This document shows positions 45,212 through 53,951 of a DNA stretch of 64,000 nucleotides, piece after piece. Both the position numbers and the translations under genes were made by a program. A model generated the notes under the pieces. That model worked only from the letters and a program-made list of their open reading frames with translations. It was not told the origin of the DNA and did no database searches. Each line of letters starts with the position of its first letter. Position 1 is the first letter of the stretch. Source of the stretch: an uncultured Clostridium sp. (lineage in GTDB: Bacteria > Bacillota > Clostridia > TANB77 > CAG-508); NCBI GenBank assembly GCA_900553125.1, contig USCB01000001.1, positions 1 to 64,000 of the forward strand, written 5' to 3'.

Positions 45212-46239
45212 ATAATATATATGATAATGCTTTAACATTTTCAAAAATTAGAGATGCATACAAAAGAACAATTAAGAAGAAAAAGAAAAATAATGACAGT
45301 ATAAGATTTGGTATGTATTTAGAAGATAACATAATAGATATTTATAGAAAATTAAAAACAGAAACTTATGAAGTAGGTAAATATAGTAGTTTTAAAGTAT
45401 ATGAACCAAAAGAAAGAATAATTTATTGTTTGCCATTTTATGATAGAGTTGTACAGCAATTATATGTGTACGAATATATCATGCCACACATGATACCAAA
45501 ATTTATTGAAACATCATATGCATGTATTCCTGGAAGAGGATTACATAGTTGTATTGATAAATTACAGTCATATATGAGAAAGGCTGTTAGAGAATGGGAA
45601 AATCCTTATTTTCTTAAATATGATATATCGAAATTTTTCTATTCCATAAATAGAGATATAATGTATGAAATAATGGAAAAATACTATAAAGATAAAAGGT
45701 TTTTAAAATTGACAAAAAAATTTATTGATTTTGTAGGAACTGACGAATTATTTAAAGATGCCGGGTTGCCAATTGGAAATTATACGTCACAATATTTTGC
45801 AAATATATATATGAATGAATTAGACCAATATATAAAACATGAACTAAAAGTAAAATATTATATAAGATTTATGGATGATGGAATTCTTATTGTAGAAAAT
45901 AAACAAAATGCAAGAGAATTATTAGAAAAAATAAAAGATTTTTTAGAACAAAAATTAAAATTAAGACTGAACAAAAAAACAACATACATGCCAGTAAAAC
46001 AAGGGTGTATATATTGTGGATATAGAGTATATTTAGATTATAGATTAATAAAAAGAGCTAATATTAATAGAGTAAAAAAGAGAATAAAAGGCTGGAATAC
46101 TCAATGGAAAAGGGGAGTTTACGATTTTCAAAAATGGAATCAAAGTTTTTGTGCGTGGAAAGGATATGCAAAACATGCAAATGCATATAAATTAATTAAT
46201 AGTTTATATGATAAAATGGAATATTTGTATGATTTCTAA
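45196..46239 (+). CDS. DGR reverse transcriptase
   Basis: A 347-residue group-II-intron-like RT of the DGR clade. The active site is YYIRFMDDGILIV (about 215-227). The preceding block GLPIGNYTSQYFANIYMNEL (about 190-209) shows the DGR-type GxxTSQ. DISKFFYSI (about 148) holds the first Asp; the thumb ends YKLINSLYDK. It copies the TR with mistakes at adenines and replaces the VR. Intact, in frame, no CGG. Confidence 0.95.
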   Translation: MPKRINNIYDNALTFSKIRDAYKRTIKKKKKNNDSIRFGMYLEDNIIDIYRKLKTETYEVGKYSSFKVYEPKERIIYCLPFYDRVVQQLYVYEYIMPHMIPKFIETSYACIPGRGLHSCIDKLQSYMRKAVREWENPYFLKYDISKFFYSINRDIMYEIMEKYYKDKRFLKLTKKFIDFVGTDELFKDAGLPIGNYTSQYFANIYMNELDQYIKHELKVKYYIRFMDDGILIVENKQNARELLEKIKDFLEQKLKLRLNKKTTYMPVKQGCIYCGYRVYLDYRLIKRANINRVKKRIKGWNTQWKRGVYDFQKWNQSFCAWKGYAKHANAYKLINSLYDKMEYLYDF

Positions 46240-46242
46240 TTG

Positions 46243-46284
46243 AGGACGGTTCTTTTTCGGAAAAGGAACCGTCCCCAATTAGAA
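46243..46284 (+). terminator. Terminator after the retroelement
   Basis: GAGGACGGTTCTTTTTC pairs with GAAAAGGAACCGTCCCC. Confidence 0.75.
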
Positions 46285-46422
46285 ATTTTTCAAAAAATAT
46301 TGACAAAACTATCTAAAGTGTGTACAATTAATTAGACTAATTCATGAATTAAAATAAATTTATATTATTTCAAAAAATATTTTTTTCAAAAATTTTTAAA
46401 TACAAATAGGAGGTAGATAGTT

Positions 46423-47343
46423 ATGTCACAAAAATTAAAATTAAAAGATGACATTATGTTTAAAGCATTTTTCAGTAGAAATGAAAAATATTTAAAAAGC
46501 TTTTTAAGTGCAATAATGGGGAAAGAAATAAAAATAAAGAAAGTAATACATGATGCAAAATTAGAACAATTAACAAAAGAGATGAAATATGGTATATTAG
46601 ATTTAGAGGTAGAATTAGAAGGTGGAGAAATCATAAATATTGAAATGCAATTAAGGGATAACAAAAATATAGAAAAAAGAACAACATTTTATGCAAGTAA
46701 AAAAATAGTAGAACAATTAGAGCCCAAAGAGGACTTTGAAAACTTAAAACGTGTAATTGTAATTGCAATATTAGATTATACATTAACTGATTTACCTGAA
46801 TATGTAACCGAAACAGTAAGAGTTTGTAGGGAACATAAAGACTATGAAATGAACAATCTAACAAAGTATTATTATATAGAATTAGAGAAATTCAGAAACT
46901 CTAATCCTAACATGAAAGAAAAAGTAAATCAATGGTTGGCTTTTATTGATATGGAAAGGGGGGAATTATTAGAAATGGCTCAAAAAGAGAATGAAGAAGT
47001 AAAAAATGCATCTGATGATTTTGAAGTATTGACTGGAGATGAAGAAATAAAGAGATTAGCTGAGATTAGGCTTATGTCATTATTAGAAGAAAAGTCGGCT
47101 CTGGCAACGGCACGAGAAAAAGGAACTAAGGAAGGCTGGAAACAAGGAATTGAAGAAGGCAAAAAGAAAGGAATTGAAGAAGGCAAAAAGAAAGGAATTG
47201 AAGAAGGTCAAAAAATAGGTATTGCACAAGGAAAAAGAAATAAGACATTTGAATTAGCAAAGAAAATGAAAGAGCAAGGTTTAGACACAAAAATAATACA
47301 AAATATAACGAATTTAACAGAAGAAGAAATAAATGAATTATAA
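46423..47343 (+). CDS. Rpn-type PD-(D/E)XK nuclease/transposase-like protein
   Basis: 306 residues. N-terminal PD-(D/E)XK nuclease fold with KLKDDIMFKAFFSRNEKYLK and the catalytic stretch YGILDLEVELEGGEIINIEMQ (about 60-80, D-x-E-V-x and E-x-Q). The C-terminal half has three GxxxGxEEGKKKGIEEG-type repeats (about 235-265), a helix-forming tail common in Rpn proteins, encoded by near-identical 24-base DNA repeats. Rpn proteins promote RecA-independent recombination and some limit phages. AGGAGG site, own terminator. Its place next to a retroelement suggests a mobile or defence role. Confidence 0.85.
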   Translation: MSQKLKLKDDIMFKAFFSRNEKYLKSFLSAIMGKEIKIKKVIHDAKLEQLTKEMKYGILDLEVELEGGEIINIEMQLRDNKNIEKRTTFYASKKIVEQLEPKEDFENLKRVIVIAILDYTLTDLPEYVTETVRVCREHKDYEMNNLTKYYYIELEKFRNSNPNMKEKVNQWLAFIDMERGELLEMAQKENEEVKNASDDFEVLTGDEEIKRLAEIRLMSLLEEKSALATAREKGTKEGWKQGIEEGKKKGIEEGKKKGIEEGQKIGIAQGKRNKTFELAKKMKEQGLDTKIIQNITNLTEEEINEL

Positions 47344-47347
47344 CTAT

Positions 47348-47396
47348 AAAAAAGAATTAATGATTAGTTTTCTCTAACATTAATTCTTTTTTATTA
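47348..47396 (+). terminator. Terminator after Rpn gene
   Basis: AAAAAAGAATTAATG pairs with CATTAATTCTTTTTT. Confidence 0.85.
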
Positions 47397-47518
47397 CCCA
47401 AAAAATTTTGCCACCAGAAGGAAAAGTACCCAAAAATCTCCGTCATCAAAAGTTATTCTTGAAAAAAATATAACAATATAGTAAAATAAGAATAATAAAA
47501 AAAGAAAGAGGAAAGAAA

Positions 47519-48302
47519 ATGAAACTAATATCATGGAATGTAAATGGAATAAGAGCATGTCTAAAAAAAGGATTTGAAGAATTTTTTCAAGCTCAGAACG
47601 CAGATATATTTTGTTTGCAAGAAACAAAAATGCAAATCATTAAAGGAAAAGAAACCAAGGAAATAGAGGAAATCTTAAATTTACCAATATTCAAAAATTA
47701 TCATTGCTATTGGAATAGTGCGGAAAAGAAGGGGTATTCAGGAACGGCAATATTTACAAAAAAAGAGCCTATATCTGTAAAATATGGAATAAACATACCA
47801 GAGCATGATAAAGAAGGTAGAGTAATAACATTAGAATTTGAAGATTTTTATATGGTAGATATTTACACACCGAATTCAAAAAGAGAGTTAGAAAGATTAC
47901 GGGTATAGACAAATTTGGGAAGATAAGATTAGAAACTATCTTTTAGAGCTAAAAAAGAAAAAGCCTGTTATCATGTGTGGAGATTTAAATGTGGCACATA
48001 AAGAAATAGATTTGAAAAATCCCAAAACAAATAGAAGGAATGCAGGATTTACTGATGAAGAAAGAGAAAAAATGACTCAGCTTTTGGATTCAGGTTTTAC
48101 TGATACATTTAGGTATTTATATCCTGATAAAACAGAATGCTATAGTTGGTGGTCATATATGGGAAAAGCTAGAGAAAAAAATGTTGGTTGGAGGATTGAT
48201 TATTTTATAGTATCAAATGATATTAAAGAAAAGATAAGAGAGGCAAAAATATATTCACAAGTTTTAGGGAGTGACCATTGTCCCGTAGGGCTTGAGATTT
48301 AA
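47519..48302 (+). CDS. xth: Exodeoxyribonuclease III, read through one CGGG site
   Basis: About 260 residues of the AP-endonuclease/ExoIII family, repairing abasic sites. Motifs: SWNVNGIRACLKKGF (about 5-19), CLQETKMQ (about 38), VDIYTPNSKRELERL (about 113), GDLNVAHKEIDL (about 153), WRIDYFIVS (about 230) and GSDHCPVGLEI (end). The frame breaks at codon 128 at CGGG: skipping C gives RLGYRQIWEDKIRNY, joined in homologues as RLxYRxxWEDxFRxY. Plain reading stops one codon later. Length 3x261+1. The only case whose fourth base is G. Confidence 0.9.
47900..47903 (+). other. CGGG +1 site (ExoIII)
   Basis: Codon 128 after TTA; other family members often have Asp at this place, so glycine is compatible but not a family-invariant residue here. 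Confidence 0.85.
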
Positions 48303-48329
48303 AAATAATTAGAAAGGAAAGAGATATGT

Positions 48330-49451
48330 ATGAAAGAGGAAATAAGAAATCATTGGAGGACATGGATATTTTTATTTACAATAGGTGTTTGTTTAATTTT
48401 GGCTTATAAAATAATAGAAGGAATTGGAAATTTAACAAGTGTTATTGGAAATCTAATATCTATTGTATCACCATTTTTAGCGGGATTATTAATGGCATAT
48501 TTATTATATATTCCGGAAAATAAAATAGAGAAAACATATAGAAAATCTAAAAAGAAAATTGTAAGAAAAAATGCTAGAAAATTTGCAATATTTACGACTT
48601 ATTTGATGGCGATTTTAGTGTTGATTGTAATAATAAATTTTATATTACCTGTATTAATAGAGAGTATAAATGAATTAATAGGGAATTTGGAAAATTACTA
48701 CAATAAGATAATAGAAACATATAGTAATTTACCAGAAGATTCAATTTTTAAAACAGAAAAAGTATATACTGCTTTAAGGGAAATACAAAATTTTGATATA
48801 CAACAATATTTAAGTTTGGATAGGATAACAGGGTATGTAAAAGGGGTAGTTGGTTTTGCAACTGGAATTTTTGATGTATTTGTTGCAGTTGTAGTATCAA
48901 TTTACATATTGGCTGAAAGAAATGAAATACTATCATTTTTCAAAAAGCTAACAAAAGTATTATTCAAAGAAAAAACGGTAAATAAAATAGAAAGATATTT
49001 TTATAAAGCAAATAGAGTATTTTTTAAATTCATATCTAGCCAATTTATAGATGCACTTATAGTAGGAATATTAGCTACAATTGTAATGAAAGTTTTAAAT
49101 ATAAAGTATGCATCATTACTTGGATTTGCAATAGGATTGTTTAATATGATACCATATTTTGGAGCAATAATTGCAATATCAATTTCAGCAATAATAACAT
49201 TAATAACAGGCGGATTATCGAAAGCTATAATTATGCTTATATCAATAGTAATTTTACAGCAAATAGATGCAAATATAATAAATCCTAAAATAATAGGAGA
49301 ATCGTTAGAAATTAGTCCAATACTTGTAATATTATCTGTAACAATCGGAGGAGGATATTTTGGAGTAATTGGAATGTTTTTGGGAGTTCCTGTTGCAGCA
49401 ATTTTGAAGATTTTGGTAAATGATTACATTGACAATAAACTTCAAGTGTAG
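48330..49451 (+). CDS. AI-2E family transporter (YdiK/PerM-like)
   Basis: 373 residues with eight membrane helices, the usual layout of PF01594: two near the N-terminus (about 12-32, 40-62), a pair at about 82-110, a soluble helical loop (110-165), then clusters at 165-190 and 225-365. The conserved PYFGAIIAI and LGVPVAAILK motifs are present. Permease without ATPase, exporting small molecules or ions. AGGAAAGAG site. Confidence 0.88.
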   Translation: MKEEIRNHWRTWIFLFTIGVCLILAYKIIEGIGNLTSVIGNLISIVSPFLAGLLMAYLLYIPENKIEKTYRKSKKKIVRKNARKFAIFTTYLMAILVLIVIINFILPVLIESINELIGNLENYYNKIIETYSNLPEDSIFKTEKVYTALREIQNFDIQQYLSLDRITGYVKGVVGFATGIFDVFVAVVVSIYILAERNEILSFFKKLTKVLFKEKTVNKIERYFYKANRVFFKFISSQFIDALIVGILATIVMKVLNIKYASLLGFAIGLFNMIPYFGAIIAISISAIITLITGGLSKAIIMLISIVILQQIDANIINPKIIGESLEISPILVILSVTIGGGYFGVIGMFLGVPVAAILKILVNDYIDNKLQV

Positions 49452-49493
49452 TATATTAATTATGGATAATTTACATTTCTAATTTGGAAGGAG

Positions 49494-50705
49494 ATGTGTA
49501 TGAAAAATTCTAAAGATGGACAAGTAATAATAAAATTTAGTGTAATGTGGTTTTTTATTGCTATAATTATTATTGCTTTAATGATATCGTTTTTTAAGAA
49601 TCGTATTTTTGCAACAGATGTAAATAATAAAGAAACTAAAACAGAAACGGTTGTTGCATTTGAACAAAATCAAAAGTCCATTGATGTAATACAAGTGATG
49701 TTAGCAAATACAGATTCAAACAAAAAAATGATTAATGAACAAAGAGATGTAGAATATATAACTGAATATGAAGAAAATCCGAATTTGCCAAGAGATGAAG
49801 AACAGGTAAAACAAGACGGAAAGAATGGAAAAGTTCAAATAACAGCATTACAAGAATATCAAAATGGAGATATGGTAAAAGAAGATATAATAGAAAGTAC
49901 AACCTTAGAAAAAATGGTTACAAAAATTATTTATAAGGGAACATCAGATTTTCTAAAAAAATATAGTGTACATATAGACGACCAAATGTATTTGTTAGAG
50001 GCGGAAGACCTAAAAGAAGAGGCAAAAGAAGAATCCAACACAATTGTACAGGTTCCAAGATACTTAAATGTAAAAATAAAAGAAGCCGGAGAAGAATGGA
50101 TAAAAGTATCTTATAACGGAAAAGAAGGATATTTAAAAACAACAAATATTACATCAGAGGCAGTGACACCATTAATTAAAGAAAAAAATAGAGTAGCAAC
50201 ATTAAAAAATAATCTAAATATAGATATGGATTTAAGTATGCCAAGTGGCTTGACACTTAGTGACTATAAAACTGTACTTTCAAATAATTTAAGTGACAAA
50301 AATAAAATATTTGAACAAAATGCAGAAATTTTTTATAAGGCAGAGCAAAAATATAAAGTAAATGGAATATTCATAGCAGCAGTTGGTATACACGAAAGTG
50401 CATGGGGAACGTCAAAAATTGCAAATGATAAAAATAATCTATTTGGTTTTACCGCATATGATAGTGATCCATATAATAGTGCGACATCATTTGATACTTA
50501 TGAAAATGCTATAAATAAAGTTGCAGAAACATTATCAACAAAATATTTACATGTTGCTGGAACCAAAATAAGTGATGATTTAATTGCAACAGGTACATAT
50601 TTCAACGGAACAACAGCAAAATCTGTAAACACAAGATATGCTAGTGACCAAGGATGGGCAGATAAAGTGTTTAATTATATGCAATATTTATATAATAAAT
50701 TATAG
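49494..50705 (+). CDS. Cell-wall glucosaminidase with SH3-like domain
   Basis: 403 residues. N-terminal membrane anchor (about 20-40). A middle SH3-type domain (about 180-222) has VPRYLNVKIKEAGEEW and VSYNGKEGYLKT. The C-terminal glucosaminidase domain (about 265-400) has FIAAVGIHESAWGTSKIAND with its catalytic Glu, and NNLFGFTAYD. It hydrolyses peptidoglycan glycan strands outside the cell. Ribosome site GGAAGGAGATGTG. Confidence 0.9.
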   Translation: MCMKNSKDGQVIIKFSVMWFFIAIIIIALMISFFKNRIFATDVNNKETKTETVVAFEQNQKSIDVIQVMLANTDSNKKMINEQRDVEYITEYEENPNLPRDEEQVKQDGKNGKVQITALQEYQNGDMVKEDIIESTTLEKMVTKIIYKGTSDFLKKYSVHIDDQMYLLEAEDLKEEAKEESNTIVQVPRYLNVKIKEAGEEWIKVSYNGKEGYLKTTNITSEAVTPLIKEKNRVATLKNNLNIDMDLSMPSGLTLSDYKTVLSNNLSDKNKIFEQNAEIFYKAEQKYKVNGIFIAAVGIHESAWGTSKIANDKNNLFGFTAYDSDPYNSATSFDTYENAINKVAETLSTKYLHVAGTKISDDLIATGTYFNGTTAKSVNTRYASDQGWADKVFNYMQYLYNKL

Positions 50706-50752
50706 AATAAATATATGTACTTTGGTTAAATTAATTTTATAAGGAAAACAAA

Positions 50753-51685
50753 ATGAAGATAAAAAGAAAAATAAATAGAAAGTTTTTAATAGCCATATTT
50801 TTAATTATTTTGATAATATTATTTTTTATATATGGAAATATAATAAGTAGAAAATTAAAAATAAAAAAATTCGAAAAAGAAAATGTAAGAGCATATGAGA
50901 AAAATCAAGAACAGGTATTTAAAGTAAAAAAAATAATAATTTGTAGTAGTGCAAATGCACTAGATTTAAGTGAAAAACAAAATTTACAAGATTTAAGCAT
51001 ATATCAATATACAGATATTGCTGTTTATATTGATAATGGAGAAGAACTTTCGAATAAAAATACTATAAAATCACTATATATTGATAATATAAGTTTAGAA
51101 GGAACTAGTAATATAGGAAAAAGGAGTTTAAATTATAAGAATATAAACAAATTTGGTTTAAAACTTTCTAATCCTATAAAAAATCTAAGTGAATCTGATA
51201 TAACCCAACAAAATAGCACATCAAATGTATTTGAAAGTTTAATGAATCAACAAGAAAATAACGAAAACGAAAATATTGAAGATAATACCACTAATTTAGT
51301 AACAAATGAAAATAACGAAAAAATAGACTTTAATATAATATATACGAATGAAGAAAATGAAAAAGCAAATTATGATGATCCTACTTTTTATACTGATTGT
51401 TCTAATCCTATTACATTAGAATATTTAAATACAGATATAATAACACATTATAAGATGGATGAAAACAAAAGTGTGTCTTTTGATGGAAGTATATTAAAAG
51501 AGGCTGGGATTTCAACAGATAATATTGCTTGCAAAGTTAAGTTTAAAATAAATATAGTAAATAATATGGATGAAAAGTATAATTGTTGGGTTAGTTTTCA
51601 AATTCCGTTGGATGATATTTATGAAGGAACAACAATGAAAGGGAAAGATACTAATAGTAATAAATATATTTTTTATAGAGAATAA
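50753..51685 (+). CDS. Unrecognised membrane-anchored protein
   Basis: 310 residues. One N-terminal transmembrane helix (about 11-30, IAIFLIILIILFFIYG) with a basic N-terminus, so the bulk faces outside. The middle (about 155-195) is a disordered Asn/Glu linker (NQQENNENENIEDNT). Two beta-rich domains flank it, the second (about 200-310) ending in VSFQIPLDD. No family recognised. Weak ribosome site AAGGAAA, 47 bases after the glucosaminidase, so possibly one transcript. Confidence 0.65.
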   Translation: MKIKRKINRKFLIAIFLIILIILFFIYGNIISRKLKIKKFEKENVRAYEKNQEQVFKVKKIIICSSANALDLSEKQNLQDLSIYQYTDIAVYIDNGEELSNKNTIKSLYIDNISLEGTSNIGKRSLNYKNINKFGLKLSNPIKNLSESDITQQNSTSNVFESLMNQQENNENENIEDNTTNLVTNENNEKIDFNIIYTNEENEKANYDDPTFYTDCSNPITLEYLNTDIITHYKMDENKSVSFDGSILKEAGISTDNIACKVKFKINIVNNMDEKYNCWVSFQIPLDDIYEGTTMKGKDTNSNKYIFYRE

Positions 51686-51794
51686 ATTTTTAGTATGACT
51701 GTTTTTGAAATAAAATGGTCATATTTTTTTTACATAAATTTTATATTTTGTAATAAAATTTAGAGTAAATACAAAAAATAATATAGGTGGTTAA

Positions 51795-52256
51795 ATGCAG
51801 GATTTTTTTGAATATGTCAACATTTTAAAAAGAAAAATAAAGGTAAACAAAAATAAAGTGGTTTTTGTATGTATAGGTACTAAAGATGTAATAGGTGATA
51901 GTATAGGTCCTATGGTTGGGAGTTATCTAAAATGTAAAATTGGTAGCAAAAATGTTGTGGGAGATATAGAAAATAATATATGTAGTAAAAGTGATTTAAT
52001 ATATTATTATCCTAGAATAAAGAATAAATTTATTATTGCAATTGATTCTGCACTTTCTACTAGAGATATAGAAGGAGAGATTTTTATAAGTGAAAAGCCA
52101 TTAGTTATGGGACTAGGAATAAATGATAATAAAGGAATTATAGGAGATATAAGCATAAAGGCAGGAATTTCTGATATTAATATAAGGAATGAAAAATATA
52201 TAAAAAAAATGTCCAATATTATTGGAAAAGGAATTTATTATTGGTATAAAAATTAG
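51795..52256 (+). CDS. YyaC-type spore protein (DUF1256)
   Basis: 153 residues of the GPR-like DUF1256 family. Conserved stretches: VVFVCIGTKDVIGDSIGPMV (about 22-41), AIDSALSTRDIEGEIFISEK (about 81-100) and KAGISDINIRNEKY. The homologue YyaC is made during sporulation in Bacillus; its role is uncertain. Suggests the host can form spores or derives from spore-formers. AGGTGG site. Confidence 0.85.
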   Translation: MQDFFEYVNILKRKIKVNKNKVVFVCIGTKDVIGDSIGPMVGSYLKCKIGSKNVVGDIENNICSKSDLIYYYPRIKNKFIIAIDSALSTRDIEGEIFISEKPLVMGLGINDNKGIIGDISIKAGISDINIRNEKYIKKMSNIIGKGIYYWYKN

Positions 52257-52257
52257 A

Positions 52258-52302
52258 TAATAAAAAGAAACTTTAAACACATAATTAAAGTTTCTTTTTA
52301 TT
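52258..52302. terminator. Bidirectional terminator yyaC/lemA
   Basis: AATAAAAAGAAACTTTAA pairs with TTAAAGTTTCTTTTTATT. Confidence 0.85.
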
Positions 52303-52303
52303 A

Positions 52304-52855
52304 TTATTTATTAAAATCTACTTTTACATTTTTACGTGCCTCGTCATCAACTTTAAATAGTTCACGAGCAGTAAAATTAAACATTCCAGCTATTATATTA
52401 GATGGAAAAACTTGTAGTTTTGTATTATACATTGTAACTGTATCATTATAAAATTGTCTTGAAAATGATAGTTTATTTTCAGTGTTGCTTAATTCTTCAG
52501 ATAGTTTCAAAAAGTTCTCATTAGCTTTTAGTTCAGGATAATTTTCTGATACTGCCATAATAGTTTTTAGTGTAGACGAAAGTTCATTATTAATTTTAGC
52601 TTTGTCTTCTACAGTTGATGCATTTGCCCATGATGTACGAAGTGAAGAGATTTTTTCAAATGTTTCTTGTTCATGAGTCATATATCCTTTTACTGTTTCA
52701 ACAAAGTTTGGTATTAAGTCAAACCTTCTTTGTAGTTGAACATCAATTTGGCTCCAAGCATTTTCAACTCTCATTCTTAGTTTTACTAAACCATTGTATG
52801 TTACTATTATGAATGCTGCTATTGCAATGATAATAATTAGAATAATTGGTAGCAT
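52304..52855 (-). CDS. LemA family protein
   Basis: 183 residues. One membrane helix at the N-terminus (about 2-22, with the outside-in LemA orientation) followed by NAWSQIDVQLQRRFDLIPNF (about 32-51), the LemA hallmark, and a three-helix bundle ending SNIIAGMFNFTARELFKV. LemA proteins are membrane scaffolds of unclear function. AGGAGGTAC site. Convergent with yyaC. Confidence 0.93.
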   Translation of the reverse strand: MLPIILIIIIAIAAFIIVTYNGLVKLRMRVENAWSQIDVQLQRRFDLIPNFVETVKGYMTHEQETFEKISSLRTSWANASTVEDKAKINNELSSTLKTIMAVSENYPELKANENFLKLSEELSNTENKLSFSRQFYNDTVTMYNTKLQVFPSNIIAGMFNFTARELFKVDDEARKNVKVDFNK

Positions 52856-53149
52856 AGTTTTTTGTACCTCCTAGTTTTTTCTTAATATTATCATATCAGT
52901 AGAAGTTTGGCAAGGAATTTATAACAATTGGATATAAAAATTATAGTTAAGTAAAAATTAATTTTATTGATATATTCAATATATATTTTCTGTAAAATCT
53001 TTTTAATTTAATTATTTGATATAGAACTACGAATTGTAGATTTTTAACTACATTCTGTTGTATTTTAAGAAATTTTATTGTATACTACTATATAGTATAA
53101 ATAAATGCAAATATTATAATATATTTGGTTAAAGGAGGAAATTTTCGAG

Positions 53150-53497
53150 ATGAAAGATGATTGTTTATTTTGTAAAATAATAAAAGGACAAATACCATCG
53201 ACAAAGGTATATGAGGATGAATTAGTATATGGTTTTAAAGACATAAATCCAGCTGCTCCGATTCATATTTTAGTCATACCAAAAAGGCACATTGATTGTT
53301 TAGCAGATTTAACAGACGAAGACGAAAAATATGTATGGTCTATTCATAAAGCAATGAACAAAATAGCAGAAGAACAAGGATTTAAAGAAAATGGTTATAG
53401 AGTAATTGTAAATTGTGGTAAAGATTCTGGACAAGAAGTTATGCATTTACATTATCATCTATTGGCAGGAACAAAATTTGGAGATAAAATTGTATAG
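53150..53497 (+). CDS. HIT family protein (histidine triad)
   Basis: 115 residues. Zinc-site start DDCLFCKIIKGQIPS with Cys4 and Cys7, then PIHILVIPKRHI and the catalytic triad MHLHYHLLAG (about 98-107). Hydrolyses adenosine phosphoramidates or acyl-adenylates, HinT-like. AAAGGAGG site. An HxHxH core is complete. Confidence 0.95.
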   Translation: MKDDCLFCKIIKGQIPSTKVYEDELVYGFKDINPAAPIHILVIPKRHIDCLADLTDEDEKYVWSIHKAMNKIAEEQGFKENGYRVIVNCGKDSGQEVMHLHYHLLAGTKFGDKIV

Positions 53498-53512
53498 AAA
53501 GGTTAAATTGAA

Positions 53513-53788
53513 ATGAGTTTTACACAAATTGCAATAATTTATTTGATAGTAATTAATATTTTAGGATTTTTGGTTATGGGATTAGATAAACATAAGGCCA
53601 AAATGGCAGAAAGAAGAATTCCTGAAAATACATTATTTACTTTTACCGTTTTAGGTGGAGGAGTTGGTACAATTGCTGGAATGTATGTTTTTCACCATAA
53701 GACTAAGAAAATGAAATTTAAGGTCGGAATGCCTTTGATTTTGATTTTAGAGATATTAATTTTTGTTTATTTTAAATATATGATGTAG
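53513..53788 (+). CDS. DUF1294 family membrane protein
   Basis: 91 residues with two transmembrane helices (about 5-22 and 68-86) and the conserved core GLDKHKAKMAERRIPENTLF and GGGVGTIAGMYVFHHKTKK, both typical of DUF1294. Function unknown. 15 bases after the HIT gene and probably cotranscribed. Confidence 0.9.
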   Translation: MSFTQIAIIYLIVINILGFLVMGLDKHKAKMAERRIPENTLFTFTVLGGGVGTIAGMYVFHHKTKKMKFKVGMPLILILEILIFVYFKYMM

Positions 53789-53796
53789 TCAAATGA

Positions 53797-53832
53797 TAAT
53801 AGAAATCTACCTTTTAGGAGGTGGATTTTTTG
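53797..53832 (+). terminator. Terminator after DUF1294 gene
   Basis: AGAAATCTACCT pairs with AGGTGGATTTTT with a short loop. Confidence 0.65.
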
Positions 53833-53951
53833 TTGGAAATTAAACGAATATTGCAAGATTCCTTTTCAAAACTTACTAAATATGATAAAATAGCACTATA
53901 CAAAATTAATTAGTAAAATTAATACTAAAAATCCATAGAAAGGATCAAACA

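Noticed and set aside
47140..47215. Short tandem DNA repeats in the Rpn gene as a CRISPR or regulatory array
   Set aside because: They are in-frame codons for Gly/Lys/Glu-rich helical repeats common in Rpn proteins; no spacers.
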